A stretch of 64,000 nt of DNA from Burkholderiales bacterium (GTDB lineage: Bacteria > Pseudomonadota > Gammaproteobacteria > Burkholderiales > Burkholderiaceae_C). The notes below the pieces were generated by a model, which was not told the origin of the DNA, made no database searches, and saw nothing but the letters and a program-made list of their open reading frames with translations. The position numbers were made by a program, and so were the translations under genes. The stretch is from contig JAUVXK010000002.1 in assembly GCA_030603635.1 (NCBI GenBank), positions 21,155 to 85,154 of the forward strand, written 5' to 3'. Below, piece by piece: positions 49,734 through 60,191 of the stretch. The stretch's first letter is position 1. Every line of letters starts with the position of its first letter.

Positions 49734-51929
49734 TCAGTACTTGATGCGGGCGTAGAAAGTCTGCTGGGCGGCATGCATGGCCTGGCCAAGCGTGTGGATC
49801 CCTTTTTCCGCCAGCAGCGGGATCAGCTTCAGGAACACCTCGGCCGTGACCATGGCGTCCCCCATCGCCGTGTGGCGCCCGATGACCGTGACGTTGAAGC
49901 GCTCGGCAATCGCTTCCAGACGGTGCGAATCCTGGTTCGGGTGGATCAGCGCGGACAACAGGAGCGTATCGAGCACGGGCTGGTCGAAGACGACGCCGGT
50001 GCGCTTTTCCTTGAGCTGCAGGAAGCGCATGTCGAACGCGGCGTTGTGGGCCACCAGCACGGTGTCCTGGGCGAAAGCGTGGAACGCCGGAAGCACATCG
50101 GTGATGCGGGGTTGCCCCGCGACCATTTCGGGGGTGATGCCGTGGATGGGAATGGACGCGGGCGGAATCGGGCGCTGCGGATCCACCAGTTGCTCGAAGC
50201 ACTCTTGCCGCAGCAACTTGCCGTTCACGATGCGGGTGGCGCCGATCTGGATGATCTCGTCACCCTGGGCCGGGTTGAGACCGGTGGTCTCGGTGTCGAA
50301 CACGGTATACGACAGTTCGGCCAACGGCATGTCTTCCAGGGCTCGGCTGCGGGCGGTGGTGCGGAAGAGGTCGAAATCGTAGTACTCGGGGCGGCTTTCG
50401 CTGCGCACGAAGGCGGCGCTGTCGAGCTGCTCCTGAGGAACCGCCGAGGGCAGCAGGAAACGGAAGAAGGCTTGGTGGCTGGCCCGGTCCCGCTCGAACC
50501 AGAAGGCACCACCGTGCCGCTCCACCACGTCGCGCACCGACAGCGCCGACACCTCCTGCCCGAACCGCATGGAATCCATCTCCCAGCCCATGACCGTTTC
50601 CGTGCTGATGGCCGGACCGTTCCAGAGCAGATCGAGCTCGACCTTCTGCCGCCCCTTCGACGACGGGCGCAGGCGCAACCCGACGAAACGGATGTCGAAC
50701 GCCTCACGCAGTCGGGCACTGAGATAGACCAGCACCTGCAGGATGGAAAAGCTCTCGATGCGCAGCCACAGGTGGCCGTCAACACCCATTTCGGACACGG
50801 GAATGTCCAGGGCTTCCTCGATGCGCCGGCTCGCCGCCGCGACCAGGTCGGCTCCCAGCATGTCCTCCATGGGCCAGCGCGTCTTGAGCCCGTCTGCCGA
50901 CTCGTGCATCAGCCGCTGCACCCGCTCCGACATGCCCAGAACCTCCTCTCGGACCACAGCGAGAAAGCGTTCGCGCATGGCGGGGTCCAGGTCGGGGTAG
51001 TCGAGCATTTCCAGCGCGGCCTTGATGTTGGCCAGCGAGGCCCGGCTGCCTTCCGTCAGCCCGAGCAGCAGCTGCTCTCGGGCGGATTCGTCTTCGAACT
51101 CCCGGGTGATGTTTTCCAGCATCAGCACGAAGCCGGCAAGACGGGCGGTGGCGTCGCCCTCCTCGCTCCCCCCTGCCGCGCGCACGGGCGCCATCTGCAC
51201 CCGCAACAACTGTCCGGATCGCGTGGTGGTGACGAACTGAGCCGTGGGGTGAGCGGCGCCTCGTAGCAACCGCTGTTGCACGCTTTCCAGCGCATGGGCC
51301 ACGAGCCGGCGTTCAAACACGGTGTAGATGGATCGGCCCAGGCCGATCAGCTCGGCACCGTCGGCCAGCCGCGGGGCCTGGGACATGGCGCGAAACTGCA
51401 TGCGGGCCCGGTTGTTGTACAGGAGAATCCGCCCGTCAAGGTTGCAGACCACCACACTTTGCGTCAGTTCCGACATCAGCGCTGCCAGACGCGATTTTTC
51501 CTGTTCGATGTTCTCGGCCGCCTCCCGGACCTTGGCATCCATCTGCCGGCGCAACTCCTCGCGCTGACCCACGAGCTGGTTGAACAGCTTGGCCAGCTCA
51601 CGGGTCTCGACGTTGCCCTTGGGCCGCAGTTCCCGCACCACGTCGGTCCGCAACAGAACGCGCGCCTCCTCGGCCAGCTGGACCGACGGCGTGACCCAGT
51701 GGTCGAACCAACGCTTCAGCCCCCAGGCGATCGCGCCCATGCCCATGCCCCAGGTCAGGGAAACCAGCACCAGGCGATCCCCGAGCAAGATCCAGGCGGC
51801 ATCGCGGGCCTCGGCGTCGAGGGTCGAGCCGATCAGCCAGAAAGTCAGCAGCAGCCAGACCACCGACACGGCGGCTGCCACCCCGAGCAACCACCACAGA
51901 CGCCGGTCCGTACGACGGGGGACTGCCAT
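49734..51929 (-). CDS. Membrane pseudokinase fused to DEDDh 3'-5' exonuclease (DnaQ-like)
   Basis: 731 aa. Order seen: two membrane segments (about 12-34 and 52-74), a HAMP-like linker and coiled coil (75-150), a PAS-like domain (150-275), a histidine-kinase-like region (280-495), then a DnaQ-type exonuclease (540-731) with FDTETTG (D545, E547), HNAAFD (D633) and H686xxxxD691 intact. The kinase part is degenerate: the H-box reads TEGSRASL with Glu293 where His is expected, the N-box asparagines are missing, and the DNGPG box reads WNGPA (436-440). It should be inactive as a kinase. It follows the receiver gene by one base. Its function is unknown; a signal-controlled nuclease is an inference. 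Confidence 0.85.
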   Translation of the reverse strand: MAVPRRTDRRLWWLLGVAAAVSVVWLLLTFWLIGSTLDAEARDAAWILLGDRLVLVSLTWGMGMGAIAWGLKRWFDHWVTPSVQLAEEARVLLRTDVVRELRPKGNVETRELAKLFNQLVGQREELRRQMDAKVREAAENIEQEKSRLAALMSELTQSVVVCNLDGRILLYNNRARMQFRAMSQAPRLADGAELIGLGRSIYTVFERRLVAHALESVQQRLLRGAAHPTAQFVTTTRSGQLLRVQMAPVRAAGGSEEGDATARLAGFVLMLENITREFEDESAREQLLLGLTEGSRASLANIKAALEMLDYPDLDPAMRERFLAVVREEVLGMSERVQRLMHESADGLKTRWPMEDMLGADLVAAASRRIEEALDIPVSEMGVDGHLWLRIESFSILQVLVYLSARLREAFDIRFVGLRLRPSSKGRQKVELDLLWNGPAISTETVMGWEMDSMRFGQEVSALSVRDVVERHGGAFWFERDRASHQAFFRFLLPSAVPQEQLDSAAFVRSESRPEYYDFDLFRTTARSRALEDMPLAELSYTVFDTETTGLNPAQGDEIIQIGATRIVNGKLLRQECFEQLVDPQRPIPPASIPIHGITPEMVAGQPRITDVLPAFHAFAQDTVLVAHNAAFDMRFLQLKEKRTGVVFDQPVLDTLLLSALIHPNQDSHRLEAIAERFNVTVIGRHTAMGDAMVTAEVFLKLIPLLAEKGIHTLGQAMHAAQQTFYARIKY

Positions 51930-51930
51930 T

Positions 51931-52299
51931 TCAGTTTTCCAGCATCTCGCGCACCTTTTCCACCAGCTCTCGAGTGGAAAAGGGCTTGGTCATGTAAGCG
52001 TTGGCGCCGAGGGCCAGCCCCTTGGCGACATCGGTATCCCGACCCTTGGCGGTGAGCATCAGAATGCGTGTGTCCTTCACTTGCTCGTGGGAACGGATCT
52101 CCTGGCAGACATCAAAGCCGGACTTGCGCGGCATCATCACGTCGAGCAGGACCAGGTCGGGGCGGTGGGCCAGGATGGCCTCGACAGCCTCCTGGCCGTC
52201 CCGGGCCAGCTTGACCTCGTAGCCCTCGCGCTTCATGAGAAATTCAAGCGAGATGAGGATGTTGGGCTCGTCGTCGGCAATCAGTATCGTGGCGCTCAT
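51931..52299 (-). CDS. Single-domain response regulator
   Basis: 122 aa CheY-like receiver with no output domain. Acidic pocket D9/D10, phosphorylation site D53 ([13 protein letters not shown]), T83 and K105 (MTKPF) are all intact. Its ATG overlaps the stop of the transporter-type kinase (ATGA at 52296-52299), so that kinase is the likely phosphate donor. The next gene, one base later, is the pseudokinase-exonuclease, a possible target. Confidence 0.92.
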   Translation of the reverse strand: MSATILIADDEPNILISLEFLMKREGYEVKLARDGQEAVEAILAHRPDLVLLDVMMPRKSGFDVCQEIRSHEQVKDTRILMLTAKGRDTDVAKGLALGANAYMTKPFSTRELVEKVREMLEN

Positions 52300-55058
52300 G
52301 CGCGGTCTCCCGTGGCGTGGTCGGCCGACCCGTCGGCCGGCTCATGATTCAAAGGCAGATCGAAGCCGAAACAGGCCCCCCGATCGTCGGTGCTGCGCAA
52401 CCACATGCGACCGCCGAAGTGCTCGACGATCTGGCGGCTGATGGGCAGGCCAAGGCCAGTCCCCTGCGGACGGCTCAGGCCGTCGCCCCCCTGACGGAAC
52501 TTCTCGAAAACCAGTTCCTGCTCCTCTTGGGGCACCCCGGGACCATTGTCCCGCACCTCCACCACCACCCGACCGGTCTGAACGTACATCCGGACCTGCA
52601 CCACCCCGGTCTGCCGGGGCACGAACTTCGCGGCGTTGGAAATCAGGTTCAGCATGACCTGGGTCAGGCGGTCGGCATCGGCACGGATCGGCACCGGGTC
52701 ACCGGGCAGGTCCAGCTGCAGGCGGGCCTCTTTCTCGCGCAGCAATTCCGCCACTGTCTGCGCCGATTGCCGGACCAGCGCCACGAGGTCGAGCTCGGCG
52801 TTGTGCCATTCCGCATGACCGGACTCGATCTTCGCCATGTCGAGCACCTGATTGACGAGCCGGCTGAGTCGCTCGGATTCGGAAACGATGATGCCCAGGA
52901 AGCGCTTGCGATCCTCCAGCCGGATCTTAGGGTCTTCAAGGATCATTTCGGACAGGGCACGGATCGCCGTCAGCGGCGTGCGCAGCTCGTGCGTGACGGA
53001 GGACATGAAATCGTCTTTGAGCTTGTCCAGGCTCTTGAGCTGCTCGTTGGCGGCGCGCAGCTCCGCCGTGGCCAGTTCAAGCGAGCGCGACTTCTCTTCC
53101 AGCTCCTGGGAGTGGATGCGCAGCCGGGTGGCTTCTTCGAGGATTCCCATGACGTCATCGATATCGAGGGATTCTTCCTTTACCACCGAAGCCACCATGA
53201 CACGCGCCGACGCGCTGCCGATGGCACCCGCCAATTGCGTCTCGATGAACTGCACCAGCTGGGCATCGGCCTGGACCTGCTCCACGCGCTCGAGGCCTTG
53301 CCGGCGGGCATAGGCCTCGAGTTCGGACCGTGCCCGCTCCGGACCGAGGAAGCGCTCGGCCAGAGGCAGAAGATCGGCCAGGTGCGCCTGCCCACGCCAG
53401 AACACCGGGCGAGCCGAGCTGGTCCGGCCAAACACGTCGACAAACAGCAGCGCCTGGCTGGTTTCACGGGCCGACGGCGTCCGCCACAGCGACACCGCCA
53501 CATAGGCTCCGACGTTCAGCAGCATGCTCCAGAACAGCGAATGGGTGAGGTTGTCGAGACCGCCCAAGCCCAGGAATGCCTCGGGCCGAAGCCAGGGATT
53601 CCCGAACAGCCCATCGACCAGAAAGGCATCCGACATCCAACCCGACTTGGCGAGCGAAGGCAGCATGAGGGTGTAGGCCCACATGGCAAAACCGAGCACC
53701 AGTCCGGCCATCGCCCCTTGGCGGGTGCCGCCTTTCCAGTACATGCCGCCAAACAGCGCCGGGGCAAACTGAGCGACCGCCGCGAAACTGATGAGCCCGA
53801 TGCTGACCAGGGCGTAGGCCTCGCCAGCCAGGTGGTAGTAGGCATAGCCGAGCAACAGGATCAGCACGATGGCGGCACGCCGGATGTTGAGCAGCAGCCT
53901 CGTCAGATCCCGACCCTGCGCATGCATCCAGCGCTGCGTCCGCAGCAACACGGGCATGACCAGATCGTTGCACACCATGGTCGATACAGCGATCGCCTCC
54001 ACGATCACCATGCCCGTGGCCGCGGACAGTCCGCCTATGAAAGCCAGTAGGGCCAGTCCGTGCCAACCCTCGGCCAGGGGCAGCGACAGCACGAAAGTTT
54101 CGGGGTTCATCTGCCCGTCGCCAAAATAAAGTACCCCACCGAGCGCGATCGGCAACACGAACAGGTTGATCAGCAGCAGGTAAAGCGGAAACACCCAGGC
54201 CGCACGCTTGAGATGGCGCTCGTCCACGTTTTCCACCACCATCACCTGGAACTGCCGCGGCAGCAGGATCACCGAGAACATGGCCAGCAGGGTCAGTGTG
54301 AACCATTGGGCGTAGGCGAATGTGCGTCCCTCGCCCAGCTTGAGCAGGTTCGCCAGCTCCGGCACTTGCGCTGCCCGCTGGAAAATGTCGCCGACGCCGT
54401 TGAACAGGACATAAGACACAAACAGCCCCACCGCGAGGAAGGCCACCAGCTTGACCACCGACTCGAAGGCTATTGCCGCCACCATGCCCTCATGACGTTC
54501 GGTGCTGTCAAGGTGACGGGCACCGAACACCATGGTGAAGCCCGCCAGGGCCAGGGCCAGATAGAACGTGCTTTCCTGCCACCACGGCCGCGAGGACGCA
54601 AGCGGCTCGCCCAGCGGTGTGGTCAGCACGGCAAATCCCACCGAAATGCCCTTGAGCTGCAAAGCGATGTAGGGCACGATGCCGACGACCGTGATGAGTG
54701 TGACCAGTCCGGCCAGCAGGGGGCTTTTGCCGTACCGGCTGGAGATGAAGTCGGCGATCGAGGTGATGCGGTACGTTTTGGCAATGCGGATCATCTTGCG
54801 CAGCACCAGCCACGCCAGAATCATCGCCAGCATCGGCCCAAGGTAGATCGGCAGGAACCAGACACCGGAACTGGCCGCCCGCCCCACACTGCCGAAATAG
54901 GTCCACGCCGTGCAATAGACCGCCATGGACAGTGCATACACCCAGGGACTGCCGATGATCGATCGGCCCTGGCCGGCTCGCCAGTCGCCGTAATAGGCCA
55001 CGGCGAACAGCAGCAGCAGGTAAGCAAAGGAAACCGCTACGACAAGCAGGGGTGACAT
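52296..55058 (-). CDS. Histidine kinase with sodium:solute symporter and STAC sensor (CrbS/CbrA-like)
   Basis: 920 aa. An SSS transporter-like domain of about 13 membrane segments (1-525) is followed by a STAC domain (about 560-640), a coiled coil (640-685), HisKA with His690 in [15 protein letters not shown], and a complete ATPase domain (N804/N808, DNGPG 837-841, GTGLGL 866-871). This architecture matches CrbS/MxtR and CbrA, which sense acetate or histidine-type substrates; no PAS domain is evident here. The kinase motifs are intact. It is coupled to the receiver gene by ATGA. Confidence 0.9.
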   Translation of the reverse strand: MSPLLVVAVSFAYLLLLFAVAYYGDWRAGQGRSIIGSPWVYALSMAVYCTAWTYFGSVGRAASSGVWFLPIYLGPMLAMILAWLVLRKMIRIAKTYRITSIADFISSRYGKSPLLAGLVTLITVVGIVPYIALQLKGISVGFAVLTTPLGEPLASSRPWWQESTFYLALALAGFTMVFGARHLDSTERHEGMVAAIAFESVVKLVAFLAVGLFVSYVLFNGVGDIFQRAAQVPELANLLKLGEGRTFAYAQWFTLTLLAMFSVILLPRQFQVMVVENVDERHLKRAAWVFPLYLLLINLFVLPIALGGVLYFGDGQMNPETFVLSLPLAEGWHGLALLAFIGGLSAATGMVIVEAIAVSTMVCNDLVMPVLLRTQRWMHAQGRDLTRLLLNIRRAAIVLILLLGYAYYHLAGEAYALVSIGLISFAAVAQFAPALFGGMYWKGGTRQGAMAGLVLGFAMWAYTLMLPSLAKSGWMSDAFLVDGLFGNPWLRPEAFLGLGGLDNLTHSLFWSMLLNVGAYVAVSLWRTPSARETSQALLFVDVFGRTSSARPVFWRGQAHLADLLPLAERFLGPERARSELEAYARRQGLERVEQVQADAQLVQFIETQLAGAIGSASARVMVASVVKEESLDIDDVMGILEEATRLRIHSQELEEKSRSLELATAELRAANEQLKSLDKLKDDFMSSVTHELRTPLTAIRALSEMILEDPKIRLEDRKRFLGIIVSESERLSRLVNQVLDMAKIESGHAEWHNAELDLVALVRQSAQTVAELLREKEARLQLDLPGDPVPIRADADRLTQVMLNLISNAAKFVPRQTGVVQVRMYVQTGRVVVEVRDNGPGVPQEEQELVFEKFRQGGDGLSRPQGTGLGLPISRQIVEHFGGRMWLRSTDDRGACFGFDLPLNHEPADGSADHATGDRA

Positions 55059-55082
55059 GCAGACTCCGGTCCCTGAACCCGA

Positions 55083-55280
55083 TCAGTCGGGTGCCCGCTC
55101 CATGATCCAGGCCAGGGCCCCGATCAGGGCTGCCCAGAGCAAGAACAGGGCAAGGGGAAACAGCGGAATGCCCAGCCAGGTGACCTCCTGATCCCACAGG
55201 GCGATCAACGGAAAGTTGAACACCACGCCCGCTGCAAAGAACAGGGCCACCAGACGCTGGGACACCAGGGTTTCGTGCAT
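55083..55280 (-). CDS. Small two-helix membrane protein upstream of the SSS kinase
   Basis: 65 aa, nearly all hydrophobic, with two membrane helices joined by a short loop (SQRLVALFFAAGVVFNFPLI, then IPLFPLALFLLWAALIGALA). Start ATG 55280 has AAGGAG 7 bases upstream. The gene ends 24 bases before the kinase start and is probably co-transcribed. It resembles small partners often found beside SSS proteins (DUF3311-like), but this match is by eye and uncertain. Confidence 0.65.
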   Translation of the reverse strand: MHETLVSQRLVALFFAAGVVFNFPLIALWDQEVTWLGIPLFPLALFLLWAALIGALAWIMERAPD

Positions 55281-55399
55281 GGTTGTCTCCTTGATCACGA
55301 AGCGAGCCGGCCGGCTCCACGCCACGTCTGCAGCTATTGTGCACCGAACGGGCTTACCCCCCACTTACCGCCACCCCCTGCCAGACGGCATCGGCCAGC

Positions 55400-55422
55400 A
55401 AAAAGGGGCCACGAGGGCCCCT
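55400..55422 (-). terminator. Terminator of ppsA
   Basis: On the minus strand AGGGGCC/GGCCCCT forms a 7-bp stem around a 5-base loop, followed by five T, 25 bases after the ppsA stop codon. Confidence 0.82.
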
Positions 55423-55447
55423 GGAGATGCATCACAGGCGTGGTGCC

Positions 55448-57841
55448 TCAGGCACCGGCCAGCTTCTGCCAGGTGTCCACCACGCTGTCGGGGTTCAGGG
55501 AGATGGAGCTGATGCCCTCGTCCTTGAGCCACTGGGCGAAGTCGGGATGATCGCTGGGCCCCTGGCCGCAGATGCCGATGTACTTGCCCTGCGCACGGCA
55601 GGCCTGGATGGCCTGGCTGATGAGCGCCGTGACGGCCGGATCGCGCTCGTCGAAGTCGTGCGCCAGCAACTCCAGGCCGGAATCGCGGTCCAGGCCCAGG
55701 GTAAGCTGGGTCAGGTCGTTGGAGCCGATGGAGAAGCCGTCGAAGAACTGCAGGTACTGGGTGGCCAGGATGGCGTTGCTGGGGATCTCGCACATCATGA
55801 TGAGCTTGAGATCGTTCTCGCCCCGCTTGAGGCCGAACTTGCCCAGCAGATCGACCACGCGCTCGGCCTGCTTGAGGGTGCGCACGAAGGGCACCATGAC
55901 CTGCACGTTGGTCAGGCCCATGTCCTCGCGCACGCGCTTGAGCGCCTCGCACTCCATGGCAAAGGCTTCGCCGAACTCGTCGCTGATGTAGCGGGCTGCG
56001 CCCCGGAAGCCCAGCATCGGGTTTTCCTCGTCCGGCTCGTAGCGGCTGCCGCCGACCAGCTTGCGGTATTCGTTGCTCTTGAAGTCGGACAGACGCACGA
56101 TCACGGGCTTGGGCCAGAAGGCGGCGGCGATGGTGGCCACGCCTTCGGCCACCTTGTCCACGTAGAAGGCGCGCGGGCTGGCGTGGCCACGGGCCACGGA
56201 TTCCACGGCCTTCTTCAGGTCGGCGTCCACCTGGGGGTAGTCCAGGATGGCCTTGGGGTGCACACCGATGTTGTTGTTGATGATGAATTCCAACCGCGCC
56301 AGGCCAACGCCGCCATTCGGGATCTGGGCGAAGTCGAAGGCCAGTTGCGGGTTGCCCACGTTCATCATGATCTTCACGTCCAGTGCGGGCATCTCGCCGC
56401 GCTTGACTTCGGTGACCTCGGTTTCCAGCAGGCCGTCGTAGATGTGGCCGGTGTCGCCCTCGGCGCAGCTGACCGTGACCAGCGTGCCGTCCTTCAGGGC
56501 TTCGGTGGCGTCACCACAGCCCACCACGGCCGGGATGCCCAGTTCGCGCGCGATGATGGCGGCGTGGCAGGTGCGACCGCCCCGGTTGGTGACGATGGCG
56601 CTGGCGCGCTTCATCACGGGCTCCCAGTTGGGGTCGGTCATGTCGGTCACGAGCACGTCGCCAGGCTGGACCTTGTCCATTTCCGAGATGTTGTGCACCA
56701 GACGCACCGGACCGGTACCGATCTTCTGGCCGATGGCGCGGCCGGAAGCCAGCACAGCGCCCTTGCCCTTGAGCTTGTAGCGCATTTCCACCTGGCCAGC
56801 GGCCTGGCTCTTCACCGTTTCCGGGCGGGCCTGCAGGATGTAGAGCTGGCCGTCGTTGCCGTCCTTGCCCCACTCGATGTCCATGGGGCGGCCGTAGTGC
56901 TGCTCGATCACCAGCGCGTACTGGGCCAGCTGAAGCACATCGGTGTCGGTCAGGGAATAGCGGTTGCGCTGCTCCACCGGCACGTCCACGGTCTTCACCA
57001 GTTTCTTGCTGGCGGCCTTTTCTTCCGGGGTGCTGAACACCATCTGGATCAGCTTGCTGCCCAGATTGCGACGGATCAGCGCCTGCTTGCCCGCCTTGAG
57101 CATGGGCTTGTGCACGTAGAACTCGTCCGGGTTGACAGCACCCTGCACCACGGTTTCGCCAAGGCCGTAGCTGGAGGTGATGAACACCACGTCCTCGAAG
57201 CCACTTTCGGTGTCGATGGTGAACATCACCCCGGCCGCCCCCAGGTCAGAGCGCACCATGCGCTGAATACCGGCAGACAGGGCCACCTCGGCGTGGGTGA
57301 AGCCTTTGTGCACGCGGTAGCTGATGGCGCGGTCGTTGTACAGGCTGGCGAACACTTCCTTGATTTTGTGCAGGATTTCCTCGATGCCGTGCACGTTGAG
57401 GAAGGTCTCTTGCTGACCAGCGAAGGAGGCGTCTGGCAGGTCTTCGGCCGTGGCGGAGGAACGCACGGCGTAGGTGGCGGTGGTGCTACCGGCATTGAGC
57501 GTGTCGTAGGCCTCGTGGATGGCTTTTTCCAGATCGGCCGGGAACGGCTGGGCCTCGACCATGGCACGGATTTCGGCACCCACTTCGGCCAGAGCACGCA
57601 CGTCCTCGGTATCGAGCGCTTCGAGCTTGGCATGGATGCGTTCGTCCAGCCCATCGGCCTTGAGGAATTCGCGGAAGGCATGCGCCGTGGTGGCGAAACC
57701 GGTGGGCACGCGCACACCTTGCGGCAACTGCGAGATCATTTCGCCGAGGCTGGCGTTCTTGCCGCCGACGACCTCGACGTCGCTCATTCTGAGTTGTTCG
57801 AAGGGCACGACCAAGGCGGTCGGGCTGAACAGTTGGGACAT
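55448..57841 (-). CDS. ppsA: Phosphoenolpyruvate synthase
   Basis: 797 aa. It converts pyruvate and ATP to PEP, AMP and phosphate, the entry step for gluconeogenesis from pyruvate, lactate or acetate-derived carbon. It has an N-terminal ATP-grasp domain, a swivelling phosphohistidine domain with His426 in [15 protein letters not shown] and a C-terminal TIM-barrel PEP-binding domain. Thr424 next to the histidine is the residue family knowledge assigns to PpsR control. It is divergent from ppsR, with a shared 158-base promoter region. Confidence 0.97.
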   Translation of the reverse strand: MSQLFSPTALVVPFEQLRMSDVEVVGGKNASLGEMISQLPQGVRVPTGFATTAHAFREFLKADGLDERIHAKLEALDTEDVRALAEVGAEIRAMVEAQPFPADLEKAIHEAYDTLNAGSTTATYAVRSSATAEDLPDASFAGQQETFLNVHGIEEILHKIKEVFASLYNDRAISYRVHKGFTHAEVALSAGIQRMVRSDLGAAGVMFTIDTESGFEDVVFITSSYGLGETVVQGAVNPDEFYVHKPMLKAGKQALIRRNLGSKLIQMVFSTPEEKAASKKLVKTVDVPVEQRNRYSLTDTDVLQLAQYALVIEQHYGRPMDIEWGKDGNDGQLYILQARPETVKSQAAGQVEMRYKLKGKGAVLASGRAIGQKIGTGPVRLVHNISEMDKVQPGDVLVTDMTDPNWEPVMKRASAIVTNRGGRTCHAAIIARELGIPAVVGCGDATEALKDGTLVTVSCAEGDTGHIYDGLLETEVTEVKRGEMPALDVKIMMNVGNPQLAFDFAQIPNGGVGLARLEFIINNNIGVHPKAILDYPQVDADLKKAVESVARGHASPRAFYVDKVAEGVATIAAAFWPKPVIVRLSDFKSNEYRKLVGGSRYEPDEENPMLGFRGAARYISDEFGEAFAMECEALKRVREDMGLTNVQVMVPFVRTLKQAERVVDLLGKFGLKRGENDLKLIMMCEIPSNAILATQYLQFFDGFSIGSNDLTQLTLGLDRDSGLELLAHDFDERDPAVTALISQAIQACRAQGKYIGICGQGPSDHPDFAQWLKDEGISSISLNPDSVVDTWQKLAGA

Positions 57842-57999
57842 GGTAGGACTCCAAAGTTAAAAAACCGGGAGCCACCCCGCCACCACCACCCCGGTCGTTG
57901 TTCTGTTGTGGGAGGTGCCGGAAGCCAGGCGACAAATCAGGATAATGGGCGTGATTGTAGGTCCTGGCCTCCTCAAAGCCGCATTTGACGCCTCCCACC

Positions 58000-58809
58000 A
58001 TGCCCCATCGCACCGCTTTCTTCATCTCCGACGGCACCGGCATCACAGCCGAAACCTTTGCCAAGGCCATCCTGGCCCAGTTCGAGATCGACCCGAAACG
58101 CGTGCGGCTGCCCTTCATCGACGATCCCGACAAGGCTTACCAGGCGGTGCGCCAGATCAACCACGCCGCCGAGGTGGACGGCCGGCGACCGCTGGTGTTC
58201 ACCACGGTGGTGAACATGGACGTGCTGGCCGTGCTGCGCGCGGAATGCAAAGGCATGCTGATCGACATGTTCGGCACCTTCATCTCGCCGCTGGAACAGG
58301 AGCTGGGGATCAAGTCGAACCACCGGGTCGGCCGGTTTTCCGACGTGTCCAAGAGTCAGGAGTACCACGACCGGATCGAGGCCATCAACTTCACGCTCGA
58401 CCACGACGACGGGCAGACGAACGAAGACCTGGAAAAGTCGGACGTGATCCTGGTGGGGGTGAGCCGCAGTGGCAAGACGCCCACATCGCTCTACCTGGCC
58501 ATGCAGTTCGGTCTGAAGGCGTCGAACTACCCGCTGATCCCCGAGGATTTCGAGCGGCGCGCCCTGCCGCCTGCGCTCGTACCGTTCAAGAAGAAGCTGT
58601 TCGGGCTGACCATCGACCCCTCACGCCTGAGCGAAATCCGCAACGAGCGGCGCCCCAACTCCCGATATGCCAGTCTGCAGAACTGCCGCTACGAGGTGTC
58701 GGAAGCCGAAGCCATGATGCGGCGTGCGGGCATACGCACCCTCTCCACGACCACCAAGTCGATCGAGGAGATCGCCACCATCATCCGCCAGGACCTGCAC
58801 CTGGAGTGA
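58000..58809 (+). CDS. ppsR: PEP synthase regulatory kinase/pyrophosphorylase PpsR
   Basis: 269 aa (DUF299). In E. coli the homologue inactivates PEP synthase by ADP-dependent phosphorylation of a threonine and reverses this by phosphate-dependent dephosphorylation. The P-loop GVSRSGKT lies at 153-160, and the N-terminus FFISDGTGITAETF is conserved. ATG 58000 is preferred over a TTG at 57985; neither has a strong ribosome site. It is divergent from its target gene ppsA. Confidence 0.95.
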   Translation: MPHRTAFFISDGTGITAETFAKAILAQFEIDPKRVRLPFIDDPDKAYQAVRQINHAAEVDGRRPLVFTTVVNMDVLAVLRAECKGMLIDMFGTFISPLEQELGIKSNHRVGRFSDVSKSQEYHDRIEAINFTLDHDDGQTNEDLEKSDVILVGVSRSGKTPTSLYLAMQFGLKASNYPLIPEDFERRALPPALVPFKKKLFGLTIDPSRLSEIRNERRPNSRYASLQNCRYEVSEAEAMMRRAGIRTLSTTTKSIEEIATIIRQDLHLE

Positions 58810-58827
58810 GGCAGCGACGCCGACCCG

Positions 58828-59721
58828 TCACATCGGACTGGGCCGCGCGTGCACCGGCGATCGGTAGAAGTGCAGGATGCGCTGCACGTATTGCCGGGTT
58901 TCCTGGTATGGGGGCACCCCGCCGTGGCGGTCCACCGCCCCCTCCCCTGCGTTGTAGGCCGCAGACGCCAGTGCCACGTCGCCATTGAAACGGGCCAGCA
59001 ACCAGCGCAGATAGGCCAGACCTCCGCGCACGTTCTGCTCCGGATCGAACGCGTTGCGCACGCCAAACCGTGCTGCCGTATCGGGAATCAGCTGCATCAG
59101 GCCCTGGGCGTTCTTTGGCGAAACGGCATTGGGATCGAAGTTCGACTCGGCACGGGCGATGGCCAGGGCGAGCCGGTAGTCCACATCGAAACGGGGCGCG
59201 AGATGGCGAATCAGCCGCGCATGGCGCTGCTTGTCGCGCGGCAACGCCAGGATATAGCGTTCCACCACCTCTTCCGGCACGGCAGGCTCGACCTGCGGCT
59301 CCGGCGGCCGGGGAACGTCGAACACCGGAGCACGCCCGGTCAGCAGACAGTCGGGGAGCGCGTCGGCGAAGCCGGTCTGGGCCACCACCGCGGCCGCCCG
59401 CTCGTGGCCACGCTGGGCAGCCAGGGCCAGCAGGGAACGGGCCTCCAGGCGCCCCTGGGTGTCGTTCCGGTCCAGATAGAGACGGCCGAGCCGGTACTGG
59501 GCCTCGACGCTGCCAAACCGCGCAGCCGCACAGTAACGATCGGCGGCAACCAACGGTTCGTGACGAAGCTGAGCCTCGTAGCCTTCCTCGATCCAGCGTG
59601 ACAGCCGGGGCGGCTCATCGGTCCATTCGGGCGGACCGTCTGTGGGCAGTGTCATGGCCAAGGCCATGCACGACAGCCCGAGGCCGCCTGCAAAAACCCA
59701 CCATGATCGCCACATGTTCAT
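58828..59721 (-). CDS. Lytic transglycosylase with Sel1-like N-terminal region
   Basis: 297 aa. A signal sequence (about 1-22) precedes a Sel1/TPR-like region (55-115, SVEAQYRLGRLYLDRNDTQG), a Pro/Glu-rich linker, and a Slt-family catalytic domain (170-285) with catalytic Glu192 in AIARAESNFDP, NAQGLMQLIPDTA, and ALASAAYNAGEGAV. It cleaves peptidoglycan between MurNAc and GlcNAc. Its ATG overlaps the stop of the upstream small membrane protein gene (ATGA). Confidence 0.9.
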   Translation of the reverse strand: MNMWRSWWVFAGGLGLSCMALAMTLPTDGPPEWTDEPPRLSRWIEEGYEAQLRHEPLVAADRYCAAARFGSVEAQYRLGRLYLDRNDTQGRLEARSLLALAAQRGHERAAAVVAQTGFADALPDCLLTGRAPVFDVPRPPEPQVEPAVPEEVVERYILALPRDKQRHARLIRHLAPRFDVDYRLALAIARAESNFDPNAVSPKNAQGLMQLIPDTAARFGVRNAFDPEQNVRGGLAYLRWLLARFNGDVALASAAYNAGEGAVDRHGGVPPYQETRQYVQRILHFYRSPVHARPSPM

Positions 59722-60092
59722 GCCTTCTTCTCGCGTTCCTTTTTCTTGAGGTCGATGCCGTGGGCATGGCGGCTGAGCGCAAAGGACGCGAAGATCTTCA
59801 TCCAGAGCGTAACGCCGGCCACCGCCATCCAGTCCTCACGGGACAGCGCCTGGAAGCCGAGCACCGCCACCAGCACCCCGACCATCACGATACCGCCGAC
59901 GAAATTGATCGCCATTTCGTACGGCGCATACCGCGCCGCGTTGGGAGGCGGAACGCCTTTCTTGAGGGCCACCTCGGAAAAATCGCGTCGAACCAGGATG
60001 CGCCACGCCCGGCGCAACCAGAAAAAAGCCACGGGAAACAGGGCCAGCAGGAACAGCCAGTCCAGGATGGGAATGCTCACGCCCCAGTTCAT
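59718..60092 (-). CDS. Predicted membrane protein, function unknown
   Basis: 124 aa. Three hydrophobic segments are visible (LDWLFLLALFPVAFFWL, INFVGGIVMVGVLVAVLGF, WMAVAGVTLWMKIFASFAL), and it has a very basic C-terminal tail (DLKKKEREKKA). I do not recognise the family. The start at 60092 (MNWGVSIP) is preferred over an upstream TTG. It is translationally coupled to the lytic transglycosylase gene. Confidence 0.65.
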   Translation of the reverse strand: MNWGVSIPILDWLFLLALFPVAFFWLRRAWRILVRRDFSEVALKKGVPPPNAARYAPYEMAINFVGGIVMVGVLVAVLGFQALSREDWMAVAGVTLWMKIFASFALSRHAHGIDLKKKEREKKA

Positions 60093-60191
60093 GTCGTTCG
60101 TCTTTCGTTGCAAAGGTCTCGGGATGAATTCTCCCCCAAAGCGCGTATGCGGCCAAGGGAGCCGGGCTCGGGGTCATTCGGAATCGCCATG

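Noticed and set aside
48193-50202. 669-codon minus-strand open frame opposite the CBS/DUF294 gene
   Set aside because: The plus-strand gene has intact CBS and DUF294 motifs, and the opposite frame runs across the exonuclease 3' end with no motif of its own.
57928-57936. GGCGACAAA shared by the ppsA/ppsR promoter region and the second symporter promoter (62541-62549)
   Set aside because: A 9-base match between two short regions, with only loosely similar flanks; too weak to call a shared regulatory site.
55337-57988. Very long plus-strand open frame of more than 880 codons opposite ppsA
   Set aside because: ppsA on the minus strand has full-length family conservation; the antisense frame is His/Gly/Val-rich and shows no domain, a usual artefact of GC-rich codon bias.
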